From Pseudocercospora fijiensis CIRAD86 (taxonomy: Eukaryota; Ascomycota; Dothideomycetes; Mycosphaerellales; Mycosphaerellaceae), in NCBI RefSeq assembly GCF_000340215.1, contig NW_006921532.1, positions 2,645,337 to 2,709,336 on the forward strand: a DNA stretch of 64,000 nt. The letters run 5' to 3'. How positions within the stretch are numbered: position 1 is the stretch's first letter; the number at the start of each line of letters is the position of its first letter. Below, one piece after another: positions 51,244 through 62,906 of the stretch. The position numbers and the translations under genes were made by a program. Below the pieces are notes generated by a model. It saw nothing but the letters and a program-made list of their open reading frames with translations, ran no database searches and was not told the origin of the DNA.

Positions 51244-51965
51244 GCTTCATGCACTCCTCCACTACGAAGCGAGACCATCACACTGAGGCTCGTCAGCCTC
51301 CGCTTCTGGTCCTCTGGTTAGGCTGGAAGAACGAAAGAAATGATACATGAGTTGGATGATGCACGAATTGGCTAGACTGATTGAATTACCATTGCATAGC
51401 GCTGGAGTTTTGGATTTGCATATTCACGCATGAGCGACCCTCACGAGTCTGCTAGTAAGTCGTGTACAAGGCGTTTGGAGTTTTTGTTTTCTTGCATTTT
51501 GGCAGCATAGAATGAACCTTGTCTTTTCACCCCCGTTCCCAAGCTAATGTAGTTTCTTCCCTTTCACGTGCTTTTTACTTCCACGTCCCGTTTCGCTGTG
51601 TGTCAGTCATCAATGCACCCCACGGCGGACACGGGCTGAGCATAAGACTTGAGGCATTTCTTGGCGCCAAGGCGCGTAGCCGATGGCATGTGCAACTCCT
51701 TCCTGCTGGATCACGACTCCGTCGATGACCGATTCGCCTTCTAGCCTTCGAAGCCAGAATTCCAAGCTACACGACGTAGGCTCACTAAGGTAATGACAAC
51801 AAGATGCGTGCGGTCGCTGCAGTTTCTGCTACCCAGGCTAGCAATGTGCAGAATCTGCAGGAGATCTCCAGCATGAAACCTCTCTAAGCGCCCATCCACC
51901 TTTGGCGCTGCGGCACAGTATGTTGCTGCTCTTCTTGATAACGAGGACGATGCAGCTCTAGTCCT
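51244..51965. other. Intergenic region
   Basis: 3' flank of the LPMO and 5' flank of the next plus-strand gene, including its unresolved first exon(s). No independent feature. Confidence 0.4.
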
Positions 51966-54050
51966 CCTCACAGATATGCTCATCTCCTTGCTATGGCACC
52001 GACGAACCATCGACACATCCACTGGCAAACACCGCTTCTTCTACTTTCATCGCTCGAGTTTTACTCGCCTTTGCGGTGAAAGCAAGTCCGATTTTATGTG
52101 CGTCGATTGCGTATATCCAATTGTTCTTCCGAGCGATTCAGACACGGAACTTCCGATTGAAGACACTGGACCAGTGGTTCGCCGCCTTAGGAGATATTCG
52201 ATCGTTGTTCAGCATAGCAGCGGTCTACAAATATCCGGCGATGACTCTCGTCGCTCTAACGACTTGGTATGGCGTGGCTCACCGGCCTGCGATCTGCGGC
52301 TGACATTAATCTCAGGCTTCTGCCATTAGCGTCTGTGTTCTCTCCCGCTGCGCTTTCAGTCGTTTTCGATCTCATACAGCCTTTGCCAGTCTATTCGATG
52401 CGAGTGCCGCAGCCACCATTTGAGAGCGTAGCTATGTCCAATTTCGAGCTCAGTGCTGGGGTCTGGGAGACCACTATACCAGTCGTAATGAGTGGGCCTA
52501 GTGAAGAGACCGCTCGGATCGTCAACGCGGTTGCATCAGGAGGATCGATCTTGCCGATTCGGCCTCCTTCCTCGAATGCCTCGTGGCAGTTGAGTTTTGA
52601 AGCCCCAAGAATTGTCTTGCTATGACATTGAGGGTGATCTGTATCGCCAAGTTCGACGGAACATCTTTGATGCTCCCGTTCAGCAGCAGTGCCTTCACCC
52701 AAGTTCTACGGACCAACGCTCAACTCGGGCATGTTCTCCTATCTTTCCTGGATGGATGACTATAGATTGAATTTCACAACTGAGCAAACCCTCCCATCCA
52801 GTACGACGTTGAAAATGAAAAGGCATGGCACTTGTCTGACCAGACTCGGTTGTCAAATATCTATACCCACGGCTCGAACCTTTCCGTTGCTGTTTTTCCA
52901 AACGCCAACATCATCCCGACGGGAAATTGGAGCGAGACCCTGCTCACGCAGAATATTACCGACCAGCCTATCATCTGGGAAGATTGGAACAAAGCTGCCA
53001 ATTTGATGATGGATTGTTACCTTCTGAATGCCACGCTTCTGAGGTGTGAGCTATTGAACGCACATTACACACTCAACTTCACGTATATCAATCAAGAGCA
53101 GCACATATCGATATTTTCGGTCCCCGAGCGACCCACCATTGAGCAGGTCTTCAACAATCTCGCATTCAACATCAGCAACAGTGGAACTCTAGCAATAACA
53201 GGGACGACCATCGACGACGAGCCCATTGGCTCGACGCCAGATGAAATCGCCCGGAACTCGCAGCGGAGTCTATCATACACAGCTTTGTGGCAAGCTACCC
53301 TCAATGTCGTACTCGGTGCCAGCAATGAGCCATACGGCATGCTTGGCCGCGCTAGGTTTCAGAACGACACATACAGAACGCAGGTATTCTCGACCAAACT
53401 AATGGACACCATTGAAATGAACAGGCTTCACAAAGGCGTTTTGAATGCGCATGATCTTACCAATAAGACTTCTGGACGAGTTTATGACATTGCAGACGGC
53501 TTATTGCCGCTTCCTGGAACCCAAAGTCGGGCTCGCCAACCTTTGAAGGAAGCGCTTGAAGAGCTATTCTTCAACATCACAGTCTCGATCATGAGTTCTG
53601 ATACTCTGCAGTAAGCACCGTCTCCCAGCTTCTTACTAGGCCCCAGAACTCACAGCTCTCAGATACAACTCGTCAAACCCCTTCGCCCCAGGTCCAGTAA
53701 ATGTCACATTTGCACAATACGGTAACATATACGTCTATGAACCCTCAAAACTCTGGATTCCGTATGGACTCGCTATAGGGCTGTCGATTCTGAACGCCAT
53801 CTGCGGATTTTGGGCAATCTTCGATACCGGAGCATCCTTCGTAGCAGATTTCTCTACTTTGGCCAGACTTATCAAGAATGCAGAAATTGATACGGAAATG
53901 AGGGAGGATGTGACACCTGGGAAAGATCCGCTGCCGAGAAGAATTGGGGAGGCGAAGTTTCGACTACACTCGAATAAGGCGAGGAGAAAAGATGATGTTG
54001 ACATTGCTCCACCCAGCTACACGGAGTTCAGAAATAATTCTAGGATGTGA
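51966..54050 (+). pseudogene. Fungal multi-spanning membrane protein of unknown function, frameshifted
   Basis: The coding path starts after an acceptor-like CTCACAG near 51970 (SPCYGTDEPSTHPLANTASS, FIARVLLAFAVKASPILCAS, LFFRAIQTRNF) and crosses a 49-bp intron (52267-52315) to LLPLASVFSPAALSVVFDLI. It then changes frame without intron signals near 52612, 52690 and 52795. It continues in one long frame 52832-53610 with many Asn-x-Ser/Thr sites and a 52-bp intron (53611-53662). The last exon (53663-54050) has a final helix (LWIPYGLAIGLSILNAICGF). This layout (N-terminal helices, large glycosylated loop, C-terminal helix and cytosolic tail) is a known fungal family without function. The first exon was not found. 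Three frameshifts within about 200 bp suggest pseudogene or poor consensus. Confidence 0.6.
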
Positions 54051-54338
54051 CGGGGGCTCCAAGCCCTTGGCCACGACAAGATCGAGTCGATTACCCTCAC
54101 TGCTTTTACGGCATGACATTTCCACTGAACATGTCTTTGGTAAAGCGTTCTACCGAGGCACAAGTCGCGGGTTGATGTCATGAGTTTTAGCCAGAGTCCC
54201 AAGTACGAGCTACACAGGTGATACGTCTGCTCAACTTTCATACCCTTGGTATAAGAATCAACGAAGGCGAACCATTTCAGCTGTCGGCGGACTTTTCCAA
54301 TACGCCTCGTCCAGGAAATCTTAGTGGATCCAGAAGTC

Positions 54339-54974
54339 ATGCCATATACACTCCATACGAATTGGCGATCAACCTGCTCAAGCCGTCTCCGAATCGCTCT
54401 GAATTTAAAGCACATCCCCTACAAGCCCATATACGTAGACCTAGACCGCGGCGAACAGCACCACGAAAGCTATCTCGCCGTAAATCCATCAGGAACAGTA
54501 CCCTGTCTCCAGAGCGAAGACGGCAAAGTCCTCATCACGCAATCGCTAGCAGCGATCGAATTCCTGGACGAAGTTCATCCCGACTCAACACCACGCCTAT
54601 CCTCGAGAGCGAGCTTTACTCCGCTCACTAGCATACATCACTGCCATCGGCTGACGAGTACGCGTGTATCGAAAGACATGGTGGCTCTTGGGGGGTTCGG
54701 GGAAAGAATTTTCGAGGAAAGCTTATCTGAAGGGACTTGCTGTGTACGAAGCTCGGTTATCGGGGGGAAGATCGGTATTCTTTTGGTGATTTCGTCACTA
54801 TGGCTGATGTTTGCTTGGTTTCTGCTGTTTGGAAGGCTTGGATGCTTGAGCTTGATGTTGAGGCTCTTTTTTCCGAAAATTTGGAGCGTTTATCTGCTTA
54901 TGATGGAGCGGAGGGTGGATGCTGAGGCGCATTGGAAGCAGCAGCCTGATTGTCCTGGCGGTGATTTTACGTGA
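54339..54974 (+). pseudogene. Maleylacetoacetate isomerase / zeta-class GST homologue with multiple frameshifts
   Basis: From ATG 54339 the first 80 residues are a clear GST N-terminal domain: TNWRSTCSSRLRIALNLKHI with the Ser-Ser/Cys active-site motif, then YLAVNPSGTVPCLQ and LITQSLAAIEFLDEVHPDS. After about 54590 homology moves between frames: PRERALLRSLAYITAI, HRLTSTRVS, HGGSWGVRGKNF, RKAYLKGLAVYEARLSG, EDRYSFGDFVTMADVCLVSA with VWKAWMLELDVEALF, and back to the first frame for MMERRVDAEAHWKQQPDCPG. At least five single-base shifts are needed, and they sum to zero, so a 212-codon frame stays open but its middle is nonsense. An intact enzyme would isomerise maleylacetoacetate in Tyr/Phe breakdown. 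No donor/acceptor pairs explain the jumps. Confidence 0.7.
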
Positions 54975-55258
54975 GCGTGTATTTCTTTTTTTTTTGGTTT
55001 GAGTAATGCGGGTAGTGACTGGATGCAGAGCTGAAGCAGAGCTAGGATTTTGAGATGGACCGGCGCTCCATCGAGCAGAAAGACCTTACTCCGTCTAAGG
55101 TTGACTCTATGCAGGTGGTCTGGAATGCTTCAAGTGAACTTTCGGGCCAATGAGAGCCAAGAACACCTGATCCTGTTGCAAATGTCCTATTCGCGTCTTT
55201 CTCTATCTCAATGTACACATGCGCGTCACTCATCTCCATAATCTGTCCCAGTCAGGAT

Positions 55259-56035
55259 CTATGCATCCAACAAACCCTGCTTCTGCAAGTAGTCTGTGAT
55301 GATTTGTACAGCTTCCTCTACACTTGTCTTTTCCGAGTGAATGTGAATCTCAGCATTCTCCGGAGCTTCATATGGCGCACTGATACCAGTGAAATCCTTG
55401 ATGTCGCCAGCTCTAGCCTTCTTGTACAGTCCTTTCGGATCGCGCTTCTCGGCCTCTTCGACTGGGATGTCTACGAAGACCTCAATGAAAGGAAGTGGGG
55501 AGTCGGTGTTGCTGGTGTCGGCGTGAAGCTCACGAGCGAGCTGGCGATCGGCCTTGTAAGGTGAAATGAAAGATGTCAAGGCAATTGTGGTGGAGTCGGC
55601 GAAGAGCTTGGCAACCTTTGTGATTCAACGTTAGTTTCAATATATTTTTTAGCCATTTGTGGGTAGGCTCTGCACCTCTGCAATGCGGCGGATATTCTCC
55701 TCGCGATCCTTGGGCGAGAAGCCAAGGTCCTTGTTCAGTCCAAATCTCACGTTGTCGCCGTCCAGTCTGTACGTCTGCTTGCCGAGATGGAGGAGATGTT
55801 GCTCAAGAGCTGTAGCAATGGTCGACTTTCCCGACGCCGAGAGACCAGTGAACCAGACTGTGCATCCCTTCTGCTTGCGCAGCTCAATGCGCTCCTTGCG
55901 TGTGAGACCTGCGTGCCAGGTGATGTTGCTAGCAGAAGGTTAGAACAGAACAATGCTCGCATGCCAGGTGCTGGATGCGGGCCATGAGAAGGTCGGGTGA
56001 CGCTGGAGCACCTTTGGGAGGACTAACGTGGCCAT
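55259..56035 (-). CDS. Adenylyl-sulfate (APS) kinase
   Basis: Three exons: 56028-56035 (8 bp, ATGGCCAC), 55676-55928 and 55259-55615, with introns of 99 and 60 bp, give 205 residues. The spliced start [20 protein letters not shown] is characteristic of fungal APS kinases. The P-loop GLSASGKST is at about 31-39, then [19 protein letters not shown] (APS-binding DGDN-R) and [31 protein letters not shown] and [20 protein letters not shown] follow with the lid [17 protein letters not shown]. It phosphorylates APS with ATP to PAPS for sulfate assimilation in the cytosol. Length and motif order are complete. It lies just beyond the frameshift-rich stretch and is itself intact. Confidence 0.95.
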
Positions 56036-56567
56036 TCTGTAATGTCGGTTGTATCTGAACGAGCGTGTTCGTGTGCGGGGGTGTCTGTGCAAGCGGTGGA
56101 GGATCAGAGAGGAGAGCAAATCCACGATGCGAGTTGTCGTTGTTTGACTTCTGCCCTGCAGCGGGACTGCCGAGAGCCCGTGCGTAAGTTCCCGCTTATC
56201 GCATAATGACATCCATGCCATGCTTGCCTGCCAGGTGCGACGCCAAACAGCACAGCGACATCAAGAAGCAGAGCGGATCTATGCTCATGCACACAGCAGA
56301 GACAAACGTGAGGGAGTCACCGCCTGCCCTACTAAAGTCTGACTACCCGCTCTGTCCGGCATGCCTTCTGCGACCTTTGCTACGCCCCGTTGTTCAGCTC
56401 GCAGCCGCAGCCGCAGCCGCAGCCGCACCCATCCCTCCTCCCCCTCACCCTCACCCTCACCCTCAGCCTTCCCTTCCCTGTGCACAACGCAGCCACCAAC
56501 TTTAAATACTCCCATAGCGTGCTGCATTCACTGCGCAACCTGAGCACACCACACTTGTCTCCGAGGC
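56036..56567. promoter_or_regulatory. Divergent promoter region between APS kinase and phospholipase C genes
   Basis: 532 bp between opposite starts. It includes a (GCAGCC)-type run, GCAGCCGCAGCCGCAGCCGC at about 56403-56426, and a CCTCACCCTCACCCTCACCC run at about 56445-56463. No gene. Confidence 0.55.
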
Positions 56568-58869
56568 ATGGCAGCCATTCGAGGAGAAGCCAGCGCGAGC
56601 GCGCGCAATGCACTCTCGCCCGCAATCCAAAAACATGCCAAAGCCGAGTTCGACAAGGCCAACAAGCATCCCCAACCGGGAGGCTTTGAGGATTACCTTG
56701 AACGCCTCGATGACCCTGCATCTTCCGCGCCATTGCCCATTCCCCTCGACTCGACCCATCCACTGAGTCATTACTTCATAAGCTCCAGCCATAACACTTA
56801 TCTTTCTGGCAACCAGCTGTGGAGTAAGTCCAGCACTGACTGCTACAAAGACGTCCTCAAGCGGAGCTGTAGATGTATCGAAATCGACATCTGGGACGGA
56901 GCATCTCCTTCTTCCTCGGAGGCTGAACGTGGCGACAAGGAGGAAAGCGATGTCGCGAAGCTGGGCGGTTTGCTGAAGAGAAAGCTCAATAGGCTACGAT
57001 CACGCTCCAACCCCGACCGAGAAGCTCCAGCCCATTCTCCTGCTGGCGATCAGACATTCATGCCAACTCCCTGGAGAACTGACAGCGGGAGGTCCGAGCC
57101 TGTGGTGTACCATGGCTACACGGCCACGACAGAGATTCCTTTCCGAGCTGTGTGTGCCACCGTTCGCGACTATGCCTTCAGGTCCAGCGATCTGCCTCTG
57201 ATAGTCAGTCTGGAAGTCCACTGCAGTCCCTCGCAACAAGAAATTGTCGTCGAGCTGATGAACGACTACTGGGGCGCCTTTCTTGAACGCATTCCGGAGA
57301 ACTTTTCGGACACCACTCCTTTGCCATCGCTCAACTCCTTGAGGAAGAAAATCCTCGTCAAGGTCAAATACACGCCGCCGGAAACGGCCAAGGCTGCTTC
57401 GAGATCCGGCGGGGAACAGGATTCTGCTAGTGACGAAGATCAGAACGAGGTGAGTGCGGTACTCTTTCGTCCCTGGATGGTGCTGACATGGTATCTCCGT
57501 AGGCTGGCAAAAGGGGCAAAATCATCGAGTCCCTGAGCAACATGGGCATCTTTACGAGGGCTTTTCATTTCCATTCTTTCGACCAGCCTGAGTCCCGAAT
57601 TCCTACACACGTATTCTCATTAGGAGAGAGCAAACTTCTTGAGGCGTGCGAGAAGAAACCAAAGGAACTTTTCAACCACAACCTACATCATCTGATGCGT
57701 GCATATCCGAAAGGTACTCGTCTACGAAGCAGCAACCTGGATCCTGCTCCCTTCTGGCGGGTGGGCGTGCAGATGGTTTGATTTGCCACGTCGCAAACGT
57801 TTCAAGGCTTTGCTAATTTCGACCAGGTCGCGTTGAATTTTCAGAAGCCAAACGCGGCTATGATGCTTAACGCAGCTCAGTTTGACGGCAGCGGAGGCTG
57901 GATGTTGAAGCCCGAAGGCTACCTTCCTGTTGAAGGTCCTGAGCCTATTATTACGCGGAAGACGCTAAATCTCAAGATCAGACTCTTCGCAGCTCAGGGT
58001 CTTGGCATCATCGATGACACTCCAAACTGCTTCGTTAAATGCGAGTTGCACGTAGAGAGCAAGGCAGAGGCGGAAAAGGGTGAAATACCCAAAGGAGGCA
58101 AGAATAAAGGCGGTGAACGCAAACTCCGGTCGAGCGTCAAGAAGGGTCGGGAACCCGACTGGAGCGGTGAGGCTCTTGTCTTCGACGATGTACAAGAAGT
58201 CGTACCGGCTCTGTCCTTTGTGAGGTATGTCCGCCATCTCATTTACCATCCGTGCTCTGGTTGGCGTGTGCTCTGCATCGATTTGCTGTGCAACTTGACT
58301 TCGCGCTCGAGCTAGTCTCTGCGTGTGTGGAGTTGGCCGCCGTTGCACGGGGAGAGATGCGTTGGCCTGTGTGAAAACCGACCCCCGACACAGCCCTTGA
58401 ACAATCACGCAACACAGGACAACGTTGAGGGGTCATCATTTCGGAGATGGTCGCGCGGTGTATCGCCTAGTACTAAGGTCTTGCACCTTGCACGCAGTAT
58501 GATCCGCTTAGGTGGTCGCGGCAGCCCGCTACCCGGGCCCAAGGATGTTGCTACCGGCATTGGCGACTGACGACCTAGGAAGTCACACTGCATTGCAGAA
58601 GCCGGGAAATCGTCTTGTGCTTCATCGTCACTCGCCTGCAGCCAATGTAAATATGGTGAAAGTCGCACGCTAACGTGAACAGGGTCAAGGTCATGGACGA
58701 CGTATCTTATCAAAAAGATCGCCTTCTTGGTTGGGCTTGCTATCGCCTGGACCGGATACCACAGGGCCTGGTGCTTCTTCATCTTCGCGGCGAGGACTCC
58801 CGCCCAAATCAGGGCAAGATCTTAATGCACGTTGAGACTGCGCTCGGCGGTAGTACTGTATCGTCTTAG
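56568..58869 (+). CDS. Phosphoinositide-specific phospholipase C (delta-like)
   Basis: Four exons, 56568-57449, 57503-57775, 57827-58224 and 58683-58869, give 579 residues. Introns are 53, 51 and an unusually long 458 bp. The X domain (about 60-230) has HYFISSSHNTYLSGNQL with the first catalytic His, RCIEIDIWDG (Ca-binding) and VVYHGYTATTEIPF with the second His. A Lys/Arg/Ser-rich insert sits within X at about 112-165. The Y domain (about 320-410) shows FPTHVFSL-type sequence, then HLMRAYPKGTRLRSSNLDPA and WRVGVQMVALNFQ. A C2-like domain (LNLKIRLFAAQGL onward) ends in a DDVSYQKDRLLGWACYRLDR loop. It would cleave PI(4,5)P2 to IP3 and diacylglycerol at the membrane. EF-hands and PH domain are not evident. 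Confidence 0.9.
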
Positions 58870-60854
58870 AGGCGACTGGCTTTGTTGGAGAGATTCAGAC
58901 ACGACGATGGAGCTCACCTCCTGAAGCCAGGTACCCGCCTACCTCCGCCTTCCGAAGATGTGTTGTCACGGACCATATGAGTTACCGGGACATATGCTCT
59001 ACCAACCGATCGGATCCCGTCCTGCGCCAATGTTCATTGTGTACGAGCGGGCAGATTTGCTCAGAATCCAACCGCTGGTGCTTGTCTCATCTGATCGCAG
59101 CTCGAGGTGCGAAAATAATCGAACATCAACAGCCTGATCGGACCCACCCAGAGCGCTAACGCTGAAAGATGAGAGAACAGTGTATGAAGATACTAAAACT
59201 TGTCGCCGAGATCTTTTTTATCTGGCTACAAGGAAGGAATCCTTGGGATGAGCTCGGAGATAGTGTCGCAATTTTTTCAACGCACTCAAGGACCGACCAT
59301 GCATTGGCACCACTTGAGCACAAGGATTTCGGAAGTAGCACGTGCGGAATACAATGTGAAGTGACAGGCTTCATTATCTCACATGGGTAGGTAGAGTGCT
59401 TTGGAATGACAACACGTGGTCCTATGAGCATCAATCGCGCAAGACCAGCTGCACCACAGAGAACGCAGGGGGTTAGAGTGTGCGAAATCACGTCGATGTG
59501 CGCTCACATACGTATGAACATGAACCAACCAACTTCTCCATGCGGTACCGCAATGCACTTCACACGGCGAGCTGCATCCTGGCCAGGAAGTGACGGCGCG
59601 CGGCTTGAGGCTCAACGTAAGTGGGCGAAGGGATTCGTACATTGCTCTGCGAAACTCGATTTAAGTGGACCTAGGCTAACGGAAACTGCCCTGCATACTG
59701 TATAGGATTCTGCAGACTGCATGCGAAGAGCTGTCACAGATTTCAGACTCTCGGCTGGTGCAGACTTGTGGAGGGCCCCCCTGTCGAGATCAACTTTGCG
59801 GGAACCGGGAGTGTGCAGAAGCGCGACAGGGATTGATCTACGATCTGTCTTCCTCATTATTATTTGTTGCGGCGAGCTACACGTCTGAAAACGAAAGGCT
59901 CGTCCAAACGCCGTTGCCATGGTTGTTGATCGAGCACGGGATGTGGGTGGTGCTACTGTACAACTCTTGCCGCTCTGCGCGCGCGGCCGGCTCGTTCGCT
60001 GCTACTGGTCACGAGCCGGTGCACCTCAGGATCCACAACCTCTTGCGCCGCCGTGGAGAGCGGAATCTGACTTGCAATCCTTGTTGAAGTTTGACAGATG
60101 TGACCGTCATTGCGCTCAACATCTGATTGATGTCCTGGCAATCGGCGTCCAAAGCGGCTGCCAGCATGGATCACAACATACAGCCAGCACGCATCCCACC
60201 TGCCGTCATTGCTTCGGAAAGCTGCGTGGACGAGTCCTACTGCCGTATTTTCCCGTTGCACAAATTGGGTTTCAGTTCCGGACTGCCATTGACTGAGCAA
60301 GGACGAATATACAACCTTGTCTGTACGAGCGGGCTGCTTCAACTAGCGGAGGTAAGCCACGGCAGCCTGGCGCGAAAACACATTCGAGGTTGATAAAGGT
60401 CTCAGGCATCACATCAGATGCGCATGGTCCAACTGGAACGCTCCCACTCGATGCCAGTGCAACACACTCTGCCATCAACAAAGACAAAAACCCGGTAACG
60501 GTGTGATGAGAGGTGGTCCCAAACCCAACGAACTGGTCGTCAACGAGGTCACGACAGACTAGCTCCCTAGCTCAATCGCCCTGTTCTACACACGTCTCAC
60601 AGCGTATGCTAGCATTCAGCAGCTGACCGAGCCAATGCGTTTTGAACGAGGCTTGAACCTGGCGATTCTGGGAAAGTGACAAGAAGATGTATAAAGGAGA
60701 TGCTGCTCGCCATCTCACCCCTTCGCACGAACTCACTCACTTGCAACAGTCGTTTCTCCCTACCGCTGTCCGCTGTCGTCTCCCTAACTCTCGGCATCCC
60801 CAAAGGTACCTAATCTGTACCATAGCTCTCGCGTGACCCTTCACGACCTTCAAG
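58870..60854. other. Long gene-poor intergenic region
   Basis: About 2 kb between two plus-strand genes. Many short frames occur on both strands, with overlapping, mostly non-ATG starts and no recognisable domain. No AT-rich block, inverted repeat or RNA signal stands out. The final 200 bp (TATAAAGGAGATGC at about 60690, then CT-rich) look like the promoter of the following small gene. Confidence 0.45.
60690..60697 (+). promoter_or_regulatory. Possible TATA box of the small CxxC gene
   Basis: ATGTATAAAGG lies about 160 bp upstream of ATG 60855, followed by a CT-rich stretch. The match is to the TATA consensus only; no transcription start is known. Confidence 0.35.
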
Positions 60855-61159
60855 ATGTCATATAACAGCCAACGATTCGAAACACTACTGCGACTCGGTA
60901 TCGAGCAGCTTCCACCATTCGAGCGCCGAAGATCCATTGACTCGGTCGCGTCTTCCGACAGTGGCTATGATTCAACATTCAATGACAACATCCCTCTTCG
61001 AGAACATCCGGTGAGCGTGGTCAAGCTTCTGGAATTGAAGGCGAGCTGACAATTGCACAGGTTCCTGGAAAACGGTGCCCGGCTTGCCTTGGCAGAGGTC
61101 AAACAGTCTGGGTTATTCCTGGCAAGCGGTGTCCTTCGTGCGGTGGCGAAGTCAACTAG
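60855..61159 (+). CDS. Small two-CxxC (zinc-ribbon-like) protein
   Basis: Two exons, 60855-61010 and 61061-61159, are joined across a 50-bp intron (donor GTGAGC, branch GAGCTGAC, acceptor GCACAG, phase 0) and give 84 residues. The start MSYNSQRFETLLRLGIEQLP is followed by a Ser/Asp-rich segment with FERRRSIDSVASSDSGYDS. Exon 2 reads VPGKRCPACLGRGQTVWVIP and then GKRCPSCGGEVN, two CPxC pairs 17 residues apart (Cys to first Cys of the next pair) with matching PGKRCP contexts, an obvious zinc knuckle or ribbon resembling half of a DnaJ Cys-rich repeat. The symmetry (PGKRCP twice) suggests internal duplication. No signal peptide. Function unknown. Confidence 0.7.
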
Positions 61160-61745
61160 CTTGCCTTTGAGCAAGAATCATCCGACTTTTGTGGAATGAA
61201 GCGTTCACGGCTGCTGTTAAGCGAGCAATTCTGCATGGCGTCTGGGAAGCAATATGGGGAAAGGTCTTGCACACGGTGGGATCGGCAGGAGGCTTTTACG
61301 GAGGCCAAAAGGAGCACACTGGCGCATGAGACTCTGGATCTGATGGCGCCTTCTTCTTATTACCCTTCACTTGTTTGCGATCAGTATGATACACCATTAT
61401 GTTCGGAGTTGGAGCGGCTACATTTTACCAACGGCAGGATTAGACAAAAGCACGCACGGTAAAGGTCTGTACGATTGATTGTCTCGGAAAAAGATCAAAT
61501 GGGCATGAACACTAGACTGGCATTACTACATTCACTTCACCTATGCTGGTCATGAACACTGATGCCAAATCTCCCGCGAATTGACCCTTCCTCACTCTGT
61601 CGTACACACAATGAATGATGAATGCGATCGAGCACAAAATCGTGTCGGTGCTTCGGCTCGAAGTGGACTAGCACACGCTTTGCGGGCCGCGGCGTAAGAT
61701 CGACAGGGATGCTATGCCTTTTCATAGCATCTTATCAAAACTCCA

Positions 61746-61787
<42 letters not shown>

Positions 61788-62906
61788 TATGTGATCAATC
61801 AACTCTCTGCCGACGAGATCCTTCTCATCTGAGATTGCATGTTCGTCCGAAGCTGTGGAGCAGTCGGTGAGGCCCGACCCTTGACCAGCGCGCCGGCAGA
61901 CTGCAGCACCTATCGATCAGATGACGCCGCTCCTACGCGCCGTGCTCGTTCCGTGAGAGCACAACGACGGAGCCCGTGCGGGTAATTTCATCGCTCGCTC
62001 GTTCAAACTTCAGCCGAGCAGAAATAATCAAGACCTTGCACTTCCTCCCGCTGCCTCTCCCGGACAGGATTTTGGATCGAGCGTCGACCACCTCATCTCC
62101 TTCCCGTCCAAGAATTTTATTATTATGAAATTGACCACTCCTAACTATAGCAGCAGCAGCAGCAACATGAACTTTTTTTTTCGGATTTGCGTGCACTGGC
62201 AATAATAAAGATTTTTTTCCCCCTTTGGGAAACTTTCTTTGGCACCGCTTGCAAAAGCTAGCTTCTGGCTCCGACGCTTGGCAGGAACAACCAGGAAGGA
62301 AGGAAACATGATCCGGATCTAGAAAAAAAAGAAGATGCTGGCGATGACGAGATGTGAGGTTGGAATGTGTGGTGGAGATGCAGGTACAGCTAATAACGTG
62401 CGTAGGAAATGCAGTTGAAGTGGCACAGGATTATTACTTTTCTTCCCATCTCAAAAGGGAGAACATCGGTATTCTTGGATCCGCTCGGTAGAGTTCTTTT
62501 CGATTTCTTGGTGCGAATTAATCATACATTTAAACCTCCAAACTGCTATGAGCAGTCTGCTAGTGACAGGATTGAGAACCGTGGAGCAAGTAGCGGCTGA
62601 CGTTGCGAAGAGGATGAAGAGGGAATCAAGGGAGGTTGAGTAAGGAAGAGGCGGAGGGTACAGAGAGCGTTTGGAACGACGGATTAAGAAGAATGAGCAG
62701 TAAGGTGATATATATATGTAGGCTCAATATATGGCTAAAGAAGTCCAGGTGTTTGTCCGTAAAGCCAGTGGGAACGACGAACGTGCATAAGAGTGTAGAT
62801 TTGCAATATTGACCAGAACCCACCCGATGTTTTCAAACCTATAAACTTTTCCTGTTTTTAAGAAACAAAACAAGCCTTCATCACATATCTATCTCCTTTC
62901 TTAGTA
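61160..62906. other. Long intergenic region with microsatellites
   Basis: About 1.75 kb between a plus gene and a minus gene (convergent). It holds a CA-dinucleotide repeat (separate entry), an AGC run at about 62150-62165, a run of eight T at 62169-62176 and a run of eight A at about 62323-62330. No coding sequence is supported. Confidence 0.5.
61753..61786 (+). repeat. CA dinucleotide microsatellite
   Basis: About seventeen uninterrupted CA units in non-coding DNA, likely length-polymorphic. Confidence 0.97.
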
